Positions 10,628-21,079 are shown, counted from the first letter of the stretch. The stretch is 64,000 nucleotides of DNA from Pseudomonas mendocina (GCA_037482215.1 CP148074.1:3100001-3164000), one strand, 5' to 3'. Notes: generated by a model not told the origin, from the sequence alone. Program-made: numbers and translations.

Positions 10628-11309
10628 TGCCATTCTCCACACCTAGGGCAATCAGCGCTGCCGCCGCCGCGACCTGCTCGGCTATTCGCCGACTGCCGCC
10701 CTGGCCCATGGTTTTTTCATTCAGTAAGGTCACCTGACACTCAACAACGAATGTCCGGCAATGCGGTTCGCCTTGAATATCTACCACGTCATAGCGGGGT
10801 AGCTCGCAACCGCGGGATTGCAGAAACTCCTGCAAACGGGTCTTCGGGTCTTTGTTGGTATCAACCAACGTTAAACCTTCCAACTCCCCCTCTAGCCAGG
10901 CCAGCACGCGCTCACGCGCAACCTCCATACCAGAGTCCAAATAGATTGCACCGATCAATGCCTCAAGCGCATCAGCAAGGATCGACTCACGACGGTAACC
11001 GCCGCTTTTCAACTCGCCTGAACCCAGACGCAGGTATTCACCCAAATCGAAGCCCCGAGCCAATATAGCCAGGGTTTCCCCTTTTACCAATCGAGCTCTG
11101 AGACGTGACAACTGCCCTTCCCGGGCCATGGGGAAGCGTTGAAATAGAGCTTCACCCGCAACAAAATTCAGAATGGCATCACCGAGAAACTCAAGGCGCT
11201 CGTTATTGCGCCCTGCGAAACTACGGTGGGTCAAGGCCAGCACCATCAGATCCTGGTCCTTGAAGGTATAACCCAGCCGGCGTTCAAGCCGACTTAACGA
11301 AACACTCAC
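10620..11309 (-). CDS. rnc: Ribonuclease III
   Basis: Double-strand-specific endoribonuclease that matures rRNA and some mRNAs. It has 229 residues: an RNase III catalytic domain with [12 protein letters not shown] (metal ligands Glu and Asp) and the second acidic site [12 protein letters not shown], followed by a dsRNA-binding domain ([11 protein letters not shown] ... [16 protein letters not shown]). The gene is coupled to the DUF4845 gene upstream (4-base overlap) and era downstream. Cytoplasmic. Confidence 0.97.
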   Translation of the reverse strand: MSVSLSRLERRLGYTFKDQDLMVLALTHRSFAGRNNERLEFLGDAILNFVAGEALFQRFPMAREGQLSRLRARLVKGETLAILARGFDLGEYLRLGSGELKSGGYRRESILADALEALIGAIYLDSGMEVARERVLAWLEGELEGLTLVDTNKDPKTRLQEFLQSRGCELPRYDVVDIQGEPHCRTFVVECQVTLLNEKTMGQGGSRRIAEQVAAAAALIALGVENGND

Positions 11310-11683
11310 GGCATCCCCACACGAAATTCTTTATCAAAGCTCACAACCAGATCGATATTCTCAATCAGGGACTCACGTTTCTCGTACTTAACGTGAACCA
11401 AGAACTGGTTGTTTTCGATCTTGATATTCACTGCATCTTGAGCATTCAGATCGCGAATATTATTGACCTGCATACCCTTAGTTATGTGGGAGTAGAACTC
11501 ACCCACGGTATTAATTTCCAAAGCCTTGTCAGTCTCAACGGAGGTGATGATTTTCTCCATCGACATAAAATCAAAGTAATGCGGCAGAACTTTGAACAGA
11601 GCGCTGGCAATAAACGCTACTAGGCCTAAAACAACCAGCCAGCTGAGAAACGACATGCCCCGTTGTGAACGTGCAGACTTCAT
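11306..11683 (-). CDS. DUF4845 single-span membrane protein
   Basis: A 125-residue protein with one N-terminal hydrophobic segment ([21 protein letters not shown]) right after a short basic leader SARSQRG, which gives it a type IV prepilin-like look. The periplasmic remainder fits DUF4845. The gene is found between lepB and rnc throughout Pseudomonas, and here it overlaps rnc by four bases. The function is unknown. The pilin-like leader could be a true prepilin site or just a membrane anchor. Confidence 0.85.
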   Translation of the reverse strand: MKSARSQRGMSFLSWLVVLGLVAFIASALFKVLPHYFDFMSMEKIITSVETDKALEINTVGEFYSHITKGMQVNNIRDLNAQDAVNIKIENNQFLVHVKYEKRESLIENIDLVVSFDKEFRVGMP

Positions 11684-11783
11684 ATTGCCCCTACCTTTTA
11701 GTGTTATTGATTGCCGTGCGGCTTAGACAGGACTGCGCATAACAGAGAATGCTGCCGAAGCAGCATTCTGTTCAACCCACAAA

Positions 11784-12638
11784 TTAGTGAATCAGGCCCA
11801 CGCGTGAAAAGTTGGGAAGATTGCTGGATTTCGGATCCGGCCAGCTCATCCAAACCGCGAATGCCTTGCCCACAATATTTTGGTCAGGAACCATGCCATG
11901 CAGAGGTTGTGGAATGTTCGGATCATTCCAATAACGGCTATCGTTTGAGTTGTCACGGTTATCCCCCATCATGAAGTAATAACCTTCTGGCACAACCCAT
12001 TCACGTCCTGGCTCAACCCGGTAGCGCTTCATTTCCTTGCGGATCTGATGCTCAACTTCCCCCAGTTTCTCCTTGAACAGCACTGCACTGCCCAAGCTTC
12101 CAGGTTCATCACCGATCAGTGTTTCAGCAACCTGCACACCATTAACAGTCAGGCGCTTGTCCGAACTGTAGGCAATCCGGTCGCCGGCCAAACCTATCAC
12201 CCGCTTGATGTAGTTAATGTTCGGGTCACTGGGATAACGGAACACCATTACATCGCCGCGCTGCGGGTTGCCCACCTCAATCACCTTGGTGTCCAACACC
12301 GGTAGACGGATACCGTAGGCGAACTTGTTCACCAGAATGAAGTCACCAACTTCAAGGGTTGGCTTCATCGAACCAGATGGGATCTGAAACGGTTCAACCA
12401 AGAATGAGCGCAACACCAACACAATTGCCAGCACAGGGAAGAACGACTTGCCGTATTCCACAAGCAAAGGTTCTTTGTTAAGACGCTCGATCACGACCTC
12501 ATCCGGCTCACTCACCTGTCCGTTGTAAGCCGCAATGGCTGCACGACGACGAGGGGCCAGGAACACAAGATCAAACAGCGCCAACAAACCACAGACGGCA
12601 ACGGCGATGACCAGTAACAGCGGGAAATTGAATGACAT
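11784..12638 (-). CDS. lepB: Signal peptidase I LepB
   Basis: Membrane-bound Ser/Lys protease that removes Sec and Tat signal peptides on the periplasmic side. It has 284 residues: two N-terminal membrane segments, the catalytic serine in PSGSMKPTL, the catalytic lysine in INYIKRVIGL and the box MGDNRDNSNDSRYW. It lies 5 bp after lepA, in the classic lepA-lepB operon. The 120-bp gap to the DUF4845 gene holds a short hairpin (GCTGCCGAAGCAGC) near 11750. Confidence 0.97.
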   Translation of the reverse strand: MSFNFPLLLVIAVAVCGLLALFDLVFLAPRRRAAIAAYNGQVSEPDEVVIERLNKEPLLVEYGKSFFPVLAIVLVLRSFLVEPFQIPSGSMKPTLEVGDFILVNKFAYGIRLPVLDTKVIEVGNPQRGDVMVFRYPSDPNINYIKRVIGLAGDRIAYSSDKRLTVNGVQVAETLIGDEPGSLGSAVLFKEKLGEVEHQIRKEMKRYRVEPGREWVVPEGYYFMMGDNRDNSNDSRYWNDPNIPQPLHGMVPDQNIVGKAFAVWMSWPDPKSSNLPNFSRVGLIH

Positions 12639-12643
12639 AGGGC

Positions 12644-14443
12644 CTAGTTTTCCAACCTCAGTACAGCAAGGAAGGCTTCTTGTGGGATCTCCACGTTACC
12701 TACCTGCTTCATCCGTTTCTTACCAGCCTTCTGCTTTTCGAGCAGTTTGCGCTTACGGCTTACGTCACCGCCATAGCACTTGGCCAATACGTTTTTGCGC
12801 AAAGCCTTGACTGTTGTACGCGCAACAATCTGACCACCGATGGCTGCCTGAATTGCCACGTCGAACATCTGACGTGGAATCAGATCCTTCATCTTCTCCG
12901 TTAACGCACGCCCTTTGTAGTGAGCGTTGTCACGGTGAACAATCAAGGCCAATGCATCAACCTTGTCACCGTTAATCAAAACATCCAGTTTCACCAGATT
13001 AGCTGATTGGTATCGGTCGAAGTGGTAGTCCAAGGAAGCATAGCCGCGACTGGTCGACTTCAGACGATCGAAGAAGTCCAGCACCACCTCGTTCATCGGC
13101 AAATCATAGGTCACCTGAACCTGCGATCCCAGGAACTGCATATCACGCTGCACACCGCGCTTTTCAATACACAGGGTAATCACGTTACCCAAGTGCTCCT
13201 GCGGCACCAGGATATTGGCGCGGACAATAGGCTCACGCATGTCCATGATTGCCGAAATATCTGGCAGCTTAGACGGGTTATCAACGTAGATCGTCTCACC
13301 CGTCTTCAGTTCAAGCTCATAAATTACCGTCGGCGCCGTGGTAATCAGGTCCAGGTCGTACTCGCGCTCCAGGCGCTCCTGGATGATTTCCATGTGAAGC
13401 ATGCCGAGGAAGCCGCAACGGAAACCGAAGCCCAATGCATCGGAACTTTCCGGGGTGTATTGCAACGACGAGTCGTTCAGCGTGAGCTTCTGCAACGCTT
13501 CGCGGAAGTCCTCAAAGTCATCGGAGCTGACCGGGAACAGACCGGCATAAACTTGCGGCTGGATACGCTGGAAACCCGGCAGAACTTCGACCTCAGGCGT
13601 TGAACTGAGGGTCAGTGTGTCACCTACCGGTGCCCCATGAATGTCTTTGATGCCAGCGATGATAAAGCCCACTTCTCCAGCCTTTAGATCAGCTGTAGCG
13701 GTGTGCTTAGGTGTGAACACGCCAACGCTGTCGACCAAGTGCACCTTACCGGTGGACTTGACCAGAACTTTGTCGCCTTTTTTGACACGGCCCTGACGCA
13801 CACGAACCAGAGACACAACGCCCAGATAGTTGTCGAACCAAGAGTCAATGATCAGCGCCTGCAGCGGAGCATCAATCTCGCCTTCAGGTGCTGGAATAGT
13901 ATGAACCAGTCGCTCCAGTACCTCATCGACACCTAGGCCGGTCTTGGCGCTGCATGTCACTGCATCAGTCGCATCAATGCCGATGATCTTTTCGATCTCT
14001 TCCTTAACACGCTCAGGCTCAGCCTGCGGCAGGTCAATTTTGTTCAGGACCGGCATTACCTCCAGGCCCTGTTCAATAGCGGTATAGCAGTTGGCTACAG
14101 ACTGAGCTTCAACCCCCTGCCCCGCATCAACCACCAGCAGCGCCCCTTCGCAGGCGGCCAGTGAACGGCTCACCTCATAGGTAAAGTCAACGTGGCCCGG
14201 CGTATCAATGAAGTTCAGCTGATAGGTTTTACCGTCTTTGGCCTTGTAGTAGAGGGTAACGCTGTGGGCCTTGATGGTAATTCCACGCTCGCGTTCGAGG
14301 TCCATGGAGTCCAATACTTGGGACTCCATCTCGCGATCAGCAAGACCGCCACACATCTGAATAAAACGGTCAGCCAATGTCGACTTACCGTGGTCGATGT
14401 GGGCGATGATGGAGAAGTTGCGGATATGACTCAAATCACTCAC
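12644..14443 (-). CDS. lepA: Elongation factor 4 (LepA)
   Basis: Ribosome-associated GTPase of the EF-G class that acts in translation initiation or back-translocation under stress. It is 599 residues long with G1 [14 protein letters not shown]2 region [11 protein letters not shown]3 DTPGHVDF and G4 NKIDLPQA, then the LepA-specific C-terminal domain ending [14 protein letters not shown]. It heads the lepA-lepB pair and is separated from mucD by a strong terminator. Confidence 0.98.
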   Translation of the reverse strand: MSDLSHIRNFSIIAHIDHGKSTLADRFIQMCGGLADREMESQVLDSMDLERERGITIKAHSVTLYYKAKDGKTYQLNFIDTPGHVDFTYEVSRSLAACEGALLVVDAGQGVEAQSVANCYTAIEQGLEVMPVLNKIDLPQAEPERVKEEIEKIIGIDATDAVTCSAKTGLGVDEVLERLVHTIPAPEGEIDAPLQALIIDSWFDNYLGVVSLVRVRQGRVKKGDKVLVKSTGKVHLVDSVGVFTPKHTATADLKAGEVGFIIAGIKDIHGAPVGDTLTLSSTPEVEVLPGFQRIQPQVYAGLFPVSSDDFEDFREALQKLTLNDSSLQYTPESSDALGFGFRCGFLGMLHMEIIQERLEREYDLDLITTAPTVIYELELKTGETIYVDNPSKLPDISAIMDMREPIVRANILVPQEHLGNVITLCIEKRGVQRDMQFLGSQVQVTYDLPMNEVVLDFFDRLKSTSRGYASLDYHFDRYQSANLVKLDVLINGDKVDALALIVHRDNAHYKGRALTEKMKDLIPRQMFDVAIQAAIGGQIVARTTVKALRKNVLAKCYGGDVSRKRKLLEKQKAGKKRMKQVGNVEIPQEAFLAVLRLEN

Positions 14444-14540
14444 GGATCATCACTCAAAAAGGTTACAGGCGGCAGTCCGCCAAAATAGCCGCGAAGTTTA
14501 CCTGAAACCCCGCTGCTACGTCACCACAGGTTAAAAGCGG

Positions 14541-14580
14541 CACCAAAAAAAGGGCGACCTAAGTCGCCCTTTTTTTGGTG
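14541..14580 (-). terminator. Strong symmetric terminator after mucD
   Basis: A perfect inverted repeat with 18-bp arms (CACC, seven A, GGGCGAC and the complement) around a CTAA loop. Because the A run and the T run are part of the arms it can work in both directions. It lies 7 bp beyond the mucD stop and so ends the algU-mucABCD transcript before lepA. Confidence 0.93.
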
Positions 14581-14587
14581 CTGATTC

Positions 14588-16027
14588 TTAGTCAGCCAGC
14601 TTGAAGGTAATAAAGCTGGCGCGCCCCTGACGCAGCACACGCATGGACACCGAACGATTCTTCGGTAGAGCTTGCGCCACTTCAGTAAAGGTCTTAGCAG
14701 AGTTGATCGCTTGGTTATTCAGATGCGTTACCACATCACCCGGACGCAGACCAATTAGCGCAGCAGGGCCATTGAGAACTTCGGAAATGACCACCCCACC
14801 CTTCAGGTCGAGGCTTTTCTTTTGCTCTGCAGTCAATTCGGCCACCTTGACACCCAAACGGTTGCTGCTGCGCTCAACGCCGGACTGCCCCGCATCTGCA
14901 ATGGTTTCACCATCTTCTGGCAACGCCCCGATGGCCAGTTTAAGCGTCTTACGTGAACCATCACGCACTACATTCAGCTCGGCGGTAGCACCAGGCTTCA
15001 TGGAACCAACCAGATGCGGAAGATCAGCAGACATGATGATCGGCTGACCATCAAGACTCAGGATCACATCGCCCACTTGCAAACCACCCTTGGCAGCCGG
15101 ACCACCCTCAAGAACTTGAGCGACCAGTGCGCCTGCAGGCTTTTCTAGACCGAAGGACTCAGCTAGGTCTTTATTGACCTCCTGAATCACCACGCCCAGC
15201 CAGCCACGACTTACCTTGCCATCCGCTTTAAGCTGGTTAGCTACATCCATCGCAACACTCATCGGGATAGCGAAAGACAAGCCCATAAACCCACCCGAGC
15301 GGGTGAAAATTTGCGAGTTGATACCTACGACTTCGCCTGCCAGGTTAAACAGCGGACCACCTGAGTTACCTGGATTAATGGCCACATCAGTCTGGATAAA
15401 CGGCACATAGCTCTCGTTAGGCAAGCTACGTCCCTTAGCACTGACGATCCCGGCAGTTACGGAATGGTCGAAACCAAAGGGGGAACCGATAGCCAGCACC
15501 CACTCACCTACTTTGAGGTTGTCAGACTTACCGATTTTGACTGTCGGCAAACCTTTAGCATCAACTTTAAGCAGCGCCACATCGCTGCGCGGATCAGCAC
15601 CAATAAGCTTGGCCTCAAGCTCACTGCGGTCTGACAGACGAACAATAATCTCGTCAGCATCAGCCACGACATGGTTATTGGTCAGCACATAGCCATCATC
15701 CGAGATGATGAAGCCGGATCCCAGAGACTGAGCTTCTGGCTGGCGCCCCCCGCCTCCACCCGGCGCACGTGGTGCCTGAGGAATACTCCGCTCAAAGAAC
15801 TCACGAAATATAGGTGGAAACCCCTCAAGATCAGGGATATTCAACTGAGCACCACCAGCGACCCGATCAGGCATGTTCTGACGCGTACTGATGTTGACTA
15901 CCGCAGGTGATGCCTGCTCAACCAGTTCAGTAAAATCAGGCAGACTTGCTTCAGCGAGCATGGCCTGGCCGTAGAGCAGCACAGCAAACAACCCGGCAAA
16001 GCAAGACTTCAGACTAGACTTCGACAT
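14588..16027 (-). CDS. mucD: Periplasmic serine protease MucD (DegP/HtrA type)
   Basis: HtrA-family quality-control protease and chaperone that dampens AlgU activation by clearing misfolded envelope proteins. It has 479 residues: signal peptide (to about 27), trypsin-like domain with His in TNNHVV, Asp in RSDVALLKV and Ser in GNSGGPLF, then two PDZ domains (RGWLGVVIQEV... and LGVKVAEL...). It is the last gene of the algU operon, 29 bp after mucC. Confidence 0.96.
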   Translation of the reverse strand: MSKSSLKSCFAGLFAVLLYGQAMLAEASLPDFTELVEQASPAVVNISTRQNMPDRVAGGAQLNIPDLEGFPPIFREFFERSIPQAPRAPGGGGGRQPEAQSLGSGFIISDDGYVLTNNHVVADADEIIVRLSDRSELEAKLIGADPRSDVALLKVDAKGLPTVKIGKSDNLKVGEWVLAIGSPFGFDHSVTAGIVSAKGRSLPNESYVPFIQTDVAINPGNSGGPLFNLAGEVVGINSQIFTRSGGFMGLSFAIPMSVAMDVANQLKADGKVSRGWLGVVIQEVNKDLAESFGLEKPAGALVAQVLEGGPAAKGGLQVGDVILSLDGQPIIMSADLPHLVGSMKPGATAELNVVRDGSRKTLKLAIGALPEDGETIADAGQSGVERSSNRLGVKVAELTAEQKKSLDLKGGVVISEVLNGPAALIGLRPGDVVTHLNNQAINSAKTFTEVAQALPKNRSVSMRVLRQGRASFITFKLAD

Positions 16028-16056
16028 ACATCTCCCCTATCAAGCAGGCAAAAGTC

Positions 16057-16512
16057 TCAATATTCCGTTGCGCCAACCGCAAGATATGCGCGCAACACCA
16101 CAGGCTGCATGGCAGCATCATTGACCCAGAAACGGTTTCGCCAACGCACCACACCGCCAGCCACAACAAAACCCAACAACGCACTGAGAATGACCCAGCG
16201 CTCGTCCACCGCCATCTGCTCTACCAAAACAGCTGCTGCAAAAAGCCCCAGCAGCGGCAACAGGTAAACCATCAGAGAACCCCGCACCAAAGTGTCCTCA
16301 CGAACACCAATGACAACAGAATCCCCTAGCTGCAGGTCCAGATCAGACAATGCCCGAACCCTCGCATAACGCTCTCGAAATCCTAGCTGCTGCAAAACAC
16401 CATGCCCACAGCCAGCCTTGGCAGAACAACTGCCACATGTACTTTGTCGCCGAGTTTCAACCCAGACAGCTCCAGGTTCGAGCGCAACAACACGCCCTCG
16501 CTCTTCAATCAC
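16057..16512 (-). CDS. mucC: MucC / RseC family membrane protein
   Basis: Inner-membrane protein of 151 residues with the RseC hallmark of four N-terminal cysteines (STCGSCSAKAGCGHG) and two closely spaced membrane helices (LMVYLLPLLGLFAAAV, WVILSALLGFVVAGGVV). RseC proteins are tied to SoxR reduction in E. coli and are modest modulators of AlgU in Pseudomonas. Start and stop touch mucB, so translation is coupled. Confidence 0.93.
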   Translation of the reverse strand: MIEERGRVVALEPGAVWVETRRQSTCGSCSAKAGCGHGVLQQLGFRERYARVRALSDLDLQLGDSVVIGVREDTLVRGSLMVYLLPLLGLFAAAVLVEQMAVDERWVILSALLGFVVAGGVVRWRNRFWVNDAAMQPVVLRAYLAVGATEY

Positions 16513-17459
16513 TACTCGGAACCCCTAGGTATCTTAAGTGATGACGCCACACGCTCGGCCGCCGCAACGGGGATTTCCCCCACCACAGTCACCATCACGT
16601 CACCATCAGCAGTTTGCACCCGACGGGACACTGCAGCAGTTGGCCCCAGCTGTGTGCGAAAATCCCCAGCTACTGCGCCTTTCAACGGCTCAACAAAAAT
16701 AGAAAAGCTTGCTAGCCCATCACCATAAACCTGACAAGCAACGGGCTCATCTGACACAGGACTTAAACGCTGGGAAGTTGAACTAAGGACAAATCCTGGA
16801 GGCAACCATTCAGTTATCCACTCAGACGCCTGCGCTACGGGCTGCTTGGTATCCTGCACGGGCCTACAGCCCGCGCCTGGTTCAAGGGCAGCGGACGTGG
16901 GAGCTTCTAGATGCAGGCGGGTAAATTGAAATCGCTCAAGCAGCTGGCCTTTTTGATTAACAAGCAGAGACTTCAGCGGCAAGCCCGTTTGACGATCTAA
17001 ATGTAGTTTAAGGCCGTAGCGGTTCTGATCACGCGGAACAAGCGCAAGCACTGTAGTTGGACGACCCGCAACACGTGAGTCCCCCAAAACAATCAGTTCA
17101 TACCACTCGTTCAATTGCTTGGGATCAAGCTGCCGAGCTGACCATAACTGGCTCTTGCTCAGCTCATCCCCCATTTCCCCACTGGCACACTCAACCTGAC
17201 CATCGACGCGCAGAACTTCCTGTTCTGCACCATCTAGCTGCAACAAACGTAAGCGCGCATGACCATCATCCCCAACGAGGCTCCAGATCCCATGCGTTGA
17301 GAAAGCGCCATTACTGTCGTAAACGAATGTGCCATGAAAGCTCTGCTTGCGCTGTGCATCATTGAGACGCTGCAATAGATCCTGCCCGTCTGCTGCGCTA
17401 GCTGGTTGACTCAACCAGCTAGCGGCAACCAATACAACGCTAAAAGGAATAAAGCGCAT
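16512..17459 (-). CDS. mucB: MucB / RseB periplasmic regulator
   Basis: Periplasmic protein of 315 residues with a signal peptide (to about 22) and the two-domain RseB fold; it opens with QDLLQRLNDAQRKQSFHGTFVYD. It binds the periplasmic part of MucA, protecting it from AlgW cleavage, and releases on sensing lipids or misfolded proteins. It follows mucA by 8 bp and abuts mucC. Not secreted further. Confidence 0.95.
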   Translation of the reverse strand: MRFIPFSVVLVAASWLSQPASAADGQDLLQRLNDAQRKQSFHGTFVYDSNGAFSTHGIWSLVGDDGHARLRLLQLDGAEQEVLRVDGQVECASGEMGDELSKSQLWSARQLDPKQLNEWYELIVLGDSRVAGRPTTVLALVPRDQNRYGLKLHLDRQTGLPLKSLLVNQKGQLLERFQFTRLHLEAPTSAALEPGAGCRPVQDTKQPVAQASEWITEWLPPGFVLSSTSQRLSPVSDEPVACQVYGDGLASFSIFVEPLKGAVAGDFRTQLGPTAAVSRRVQTADGDVMVTVVGEIPVAAAERVASSLKIPRGSE

Positions 17460-17467
17460 GAGGCCCC

Positions 17468-18058
17468 TTAACGACCTTCCAAACTAGCAGCACGGGCGAA
17501 AGGCAACGCAACATCACTAGCACCAGCAGCCTGTTGAGCGTGCTGACGTAAATAGATTGGCAAGCGCTGCTCATGCCACTGAGCCTGTTCTTGATCTGCG
17601 GCACTCACAGAGGGCGGCACCGTATCTTCAGATGTTTTGAACGTCGCCAACATCGCCAGACTATTTGACTGCGGCATCGACAATGGAGCGACAGTTTGCT
17701 GTGCCATCTCCAAACCCGCAATATCATTTTGATTGTACAGACGAACTCCGGCCAGAACAGCCACCGTCACAGAAGCAGCAACAGCCCAGCGCCCAACCGT
17801 ACGCATACGGCTGCCAGCAACACGCTGCTGAACCACAGGCACAGGCTCATCGGCGATGGCTGCAGATACCGCAGACGCCAGATCCAAACGGGGCTCCAGC
17901 AGCTCTTTATGCATAGCTGCCCGTGCCAGTTGATAGCGAGCCCACGTTGCGCGGACTTCCCCGTCCTCGCAAGCGGCCAATACACGCCTCAACTCTAACT
18001 CATCCGCTTGGTTATCCATCACCGCGGACAGCGATTCCTGCATGGTTTGACGACTCAT
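17468..18058 (-). CDS. mucA: Anti-sigma factor MucA
   Basis: Anti-sigma factor holding AlgU at the inner membrane. It has 196 residues: an N-terminal cytosolic domain (MSRQTMQESLSAVMDNQADELELRRVL), one membrane segment (WAVAASVTVAVLAGVRLY, about residues 90-107) and a periplasmic tail that ends in VALPFARAASLEGR. Length is close to the P. aeruginosa protein, with no truncation of the kind seen in mucoid isolates, so the strain should be non-mucoid by this gene. Confidence 0.96.
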   Translation of the reverse strand: MSRQTMQESLSAVMDNQADELELRRVLAACEDGEVRATWARYQLARAAMHKELLEPRLDLASAVSAAIADEPVPVVQQRVAGSRMRTVGRWAVAASVTVAVLAGVRLYNQNDIAGLEMAQQTVAPLSMPQSNSLAMLATFKTSEDTVPPSVSAADQEQAQWHEQRLPIYLRQHAQQAAGASDVALPFARAASLEGR

Positions 18059-18089
18059 TGCGGTTCCTCTCTAGGCTTTCGCCGCTGTC

Positions 18090-18671
18090 TCAGGCTTCCT
18101 GCAACAATGGTTGCAAGGATCTATCTATGGCTTCCCGCGCGCGGAAAATACGTGAACGCACGGTACCGACAGGACATTGCATAACACTGGCTATATCCTC
18201 GTAACTCAACCCATCAAACTCTCGCAGCGTCAGCGCCGTGCGCAAGTCTTCTGGTAACTGCTCAATACTGCGATGCACAGTTGCCTCAATTTCATCGCGC
18301 AGCAGTGCGCGCTCAGGCGATTCAATGTCCTTAAGGGCATGATCACCATCATAAAATTCAGCATCCTCTGCACTGACATCACTATCTGGCGGACGACGTC
18401 CTCTCGATACCAAATAGTTCTTCGCCGTATTGATGGCAATTCGGTAAAGCCAGGTATAGAAAGCACTGTCGCCCCTAAAGTTACCTAACGCCCGATAAGC
18501 CTTGACGAAAGCTTCCTGCGCAACGTCCTGAGCCTCATGGCTGTCATGCACAAAACGCACAATCAACCCGAGAATCTTGTGTTGATACTTCATCACCAAC
18601 AGATCAAATGCGCGCTTATCGCCGCGCTGCACGCGCTCGACCAGCTGCTGATCTTCTTCCTGGGTTAGCAT
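18090..18671 (-). CDS. algU: ECF sigma factor AlgU (sigma-22, RpoE)
   Basis: Extracytoplasmic-function sigma factor for envelope stress and alginate. It has 193 residues, nearly identical in pattern to P. aeruginosa AlgU: region 2 (DLLVMKYQHKILGLIVRFVHD, QDVAQEAFVKAYRALGNFRG) and region 4 (LTLREFDGLSYEDIASVMQCPVGTVRSRIFRARE). AAGGAG precedes the ATG. It heads the operon with mucA-mucD. Two AlgU-type promoters upstream indicate autoregulation. Confidence 0.97.
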   Translation of the reverse strand: MLTQEEDQQLVERVQRGDKRAFDLLVMKYQHKILGLIVRFVHDSHEAQDVAQEAFVKAYRALGNFRGDSAFYTWLYRIAINTAKNYLVSRGRRPPDSDVSAEDAEFYDGDHALKDIESPERALLRDEIEATVHRSIEQLPEDLRTALTLREFDGLSYEDIASVMQCPVGTVRSRIFRAREAIDRSLQPLLQEA

Positions 18672-18730
18672 GAAATCTCCTTAATTAAGTCCAAAGGAGC
18701 GTAACACCAACCCTTGCATCGATCTGCCTG

Positions 18731-18758
18731 AATAGACTTGGGCAATTCGCAAAAGTTC
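18731..18758 (-). promoter_or_regulatory. AlgU (sigma-E type) promoter, proximal
   Basis: On the minus strand GAACTT (18753-18758) and TCTATT (18731-18736) are separated by 16 bp, matching the sigma-22/sigma-E pattern GAACTT-N16/17-TCTga. It lies about 60 bp upstream of the algU start, as the autoregulated P. aeruginosa promoters do. Confidence 0.75.
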
Positions 18759-18929
18759 TCTCCCTCAAACAACCTTCCTGCAAATTCTGATGTCGTTTTG
18801 TCAGGAAAAAATGCAGCGCCTAGCAAATTGGCTGCATCAATAATCTGAAACACTGGCAAAACCGGTTAAATAGCTTCACAAGCGTTATAAAAAAAACCTT
18901 GATAGGCCCAATAGCTCTAAACAACCGCT

Positions 18930-18957
18930 TATAGAACAAAAACTAGCTTAGAAGTTC
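18930..18957 (-). promoter_or_regulatory. AlgU (sigma-E type) promoter, distal
   Basis: A second minus-strand GAACTT (18952-18957) with TCTATA (18930-18935), again with a 16-bp spacer. It points at algU from about 260 bp. The repeated exact -35 and equal spacer make chance unlikely. Confidence 0.68.
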
Positions 18958-19041
18958 CCTATCAACTTACTAAACCACTCTACGCTATTGTGCCGTCCGC
19001 CCCCTCTATATACTAGCGGCGCACTTTGCGGGAATTCTGAC

Positions 19042-20658
19042 ATGAGCCAACACTTCCAACACGATGTACTGGTTATCGGCAGCGGCGCAGCGGGACTGAC
19101 CCTGGCACTCACATTGCCAGGCCACTTGAGTATTGCCGTCCTCAGTAAGGGTAACCTGTCCAATGGCTCGACCTATTGGGCCCAAGGTGGCGTTGCCGCA
19201 GTTCTGGACACAACAGATACTGTCGAGTCCCATGTTGAAGACACGTTAATCGCGGGTGGAGGTCTATGCCGCGAAGATGCTGTGCGCTTCACCGTTGAGC
19301 ACAGCCGCGAAGCCATTCAGTGGCTTATCGACCAAGGCGTGCCCTTCACCCGTGACGATGAACCGCATAAAGAAGACGGCGGGTTTGAGTTTCACCTGAC
19401 CCGCGAGGGCGGTCACAGCCACCGCCGCATTATTCATGCTGCTGATGCAACTGGCGCCGCCATTTTTAACACACTGCTTGAACAAACCCGCAAACGTAGC
19501 AATGTAGAGCTGCTGGAGCAGCGCGTCGCCGTCGATTTGATTACCGAGCGTAAGATCGGTCTGCCAGGGCAACGCTGCCTCGGCGCATACGTGCTCAATC
19601 GCGAGACCGGTGAAGTCGACACCTACAATGCCCGATTTGTCGTACTTGCTACTGGCGGCGCCGCTAAGGTTTACCTGTACACCAGCAACCAAGACAGCGC
19701 CTGTGGTGATGGTATTGCCATGGCTTGGCGCGCTGGGTGCAGGGTTGGCAACCTTGAATTTAACCAGTTCCACCCGACATGCTTGTATCACCCTCAGGCC
19801 AAGAGCTTTCTGATTACCGAAGCCCTGCGCGGTGAAGGCGCTCTGCTTAAACTGCCTAACGGCGAGCGTTTTATGCCACGCTTTGATGAACGCGCAGAGC
19901 TTGCCCCTCGCGATATCGTAGCGCGCGCCATTGATCATGAAATGAAGCGACTGGGTGTCGACTGCGTCTATCTGGACATCAGCCACAAACCCGCTGACTT
20001 CATCAAATCACACTTCCCGACCGTGTATGAACGCTGCCTGACATTTGGCATCGACATTACCCGAGAACCCATCCCAGTGGTCCCCGCTGCCCACTACACC
20101 TGTGGCGGCGTTGTTGTTGATCAACATGGGCGCACCGACATCCCTGGGCTTTATGCCATTGGCGAAACCAGCTTTACCGGCCTTCATGGTGCTAACCGTA
20201 TGGCCAGTAACTCTCTGCTGGAATGCTTTGTTTATGGCCGCTCGGCTGCCGCTGATATCACAGCCCAACTGGACACGGTCCAAGAACCACCTCAGCTGCC
20301 CTGCTGGGACGCCAGCCAGGTTACAGACTCCGATGAGGACGTCATCATCGCTCACAACTGGGACGAGCTACGGCGCTTTATGTGGGACTACGTAGGCATC
20401 GTGCGCACCAGCAAGCGCCTACAGCGTGCAGAACATCGGGTACGGCTGCTACTGGACGAGATCGATGAGTTCTACAGCAACTACAAAGTCAGCCGGGACT
20501 TGATTGAGCTGCGCAACTTGGCCCAGGTCGCGGAACTGATCATCCGCTCAGCCATGCAGCGCCGTGAAAGCCGTGGCCTGCATTACACCCTCGACTACCC
20601 GCAACAGTTACCTGAAGCTAGGGACACTATTCTGCAACCGCCCACCTATAGCGACTGA
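19042..20658 (+). CDS. nadB: L-aspartate oxidase NadB
   Basis: FAD enzyme that oxidises L-aspartate to iminoaspartate, the first step of NAD synthesis. It has 538 residues from the ATG at 19042, which gives the standard opening [23 protein letters not shown] (Rossmann motif GSGAAG). Other marks are the [13 protein letters not shown] segment, HTHRR-like [14 protein letters not shown] and [23 protein letters not shown]. An upstream in-frame codon at 18988 lacks support. The end overlaps the convergent ygfX gene by about 30 bp. Confidence 0.97.
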   Translation: MSQHFQHDVLVIGSGAAGLTLALTLPGHLSIAVLSKGNLSNGSTYWAQGGVAAVLDTTDTVESHVEDTLIAGGGLCREDAVRFTVEHSREAIQWLIDQGVPFTRDDEPHKEDGGFEFHLTREGGHSHRRIIHAADATGAAIFNTLLEQTRKRSNVELLEQRVAVDLITERKIGLPGQRCLGAYVLNRETGEVDTYNARFVVLATGGAAKVYLYTSNQDSACGDGIAMAWRAGCRVGNLEFNQFHPTCLYHPQAKSFLITEALRGEGALLKLPNGERFMPRFDERAELAPRDIVARAIDHEMKRLGVDCVYLDISHKPADFIKSHFPTVYERCLTFGIDITREPIPVVPAAHYTCGGVVVDQHGRTDIPGLYAIGETSFTGLHGANRMASNSLLECFVYGRSAAADITAQLDTVQEPPQLPCWDASQVTDSDEDVIIAHNWDELRRFMWDYVGIVRTSKRLQRAEHRVRLLLDEIDEFYSNYKVSRDLIELRNLAQVAELIIRSAMQRRESRGLHYTLDYPQQLPEARDTILQPPTYSD

Positions 20659-21079
20659 ACTTAAGCCGCACACGCAACCGACGATGCTCGTGATAGGAAA
20701 GGCTATCACGGGCAACACACAGCGAGCGCACTCTCCGCTGCCCCGCCAGCCTGAAGCGTAAAAAGACCATTAACGGTAACGCCAAGCTGTCTGGGTGTAG
20801 CTCGATCGCCTGCCACCCCTCGGACTCGCTGAAGACCTGCCAGCCTGATTCCGTCCAACGTAACCCCTGATAGGCGCTGCGCCGCGAGTTTAATAAGTAC
20901 CGGGGAACCACCCAAACGGCGTGGGAAATGCACATCAATACAATAAGCAGTTTGCACCAGACCGCTAGATCAAGCGGGTACAGGCAACACAGCAGCATTG
21001 CCTGCAACAGTGCATAAATACACAACAGCCAGCGGGAAGCCCGCCAGCGACACTCGAAGTAATCACTTAGGCTGGACAC
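20627..21079 (-). CDS. ygfX: YgfX (CptA) family membrane protein
   Basis: A 150-residue inner-membrane protein with two N-terminal hydrophobic segments ([20 protein letters not shown] and [14 protein letters not shown]), then a soluble part. It sits directly after sdhE, overlapping its end by 17 bases, the conserved sdhE-ygfX arrangement. In E. coli YgfX/CptA was described as a toxin paired with YgfY(SdhE), affecting cytoskeletal proteins; a general role with SdhE is still debated. Its end overlaps nadB tail to tail. Confidence 0.8.
   Translation of the reverse strand: MSSLSDYFECRWRASRWLLCIYALLQAMLLCCLYPLDLAVWCKLLIVLMCISHAVWVVPRYLLNSRRSAYQGLRWTESGWQVFSESEGWQAIELHPDSLALPLMVFLRFRLAGQRRVRSLCVARDSLSYHEHRRLRVRLKFSRYRWAVAE

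Larger units (their letters stand above)
18672..19041. other. 370-bp divergent promoter region algU / nadB
   Basis: AT-rich control region between algU (leftward) and nadB (rightward). It holds two AlgU-type promoters on the minus strand (listed separately). On the plus strand a weak TTGTGC / TATACT pair (18988 and 19009, 15-bp spacer) could drive nadB about 30 bp upstream of its ATG. No gene was found. Confidence 0.6.
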
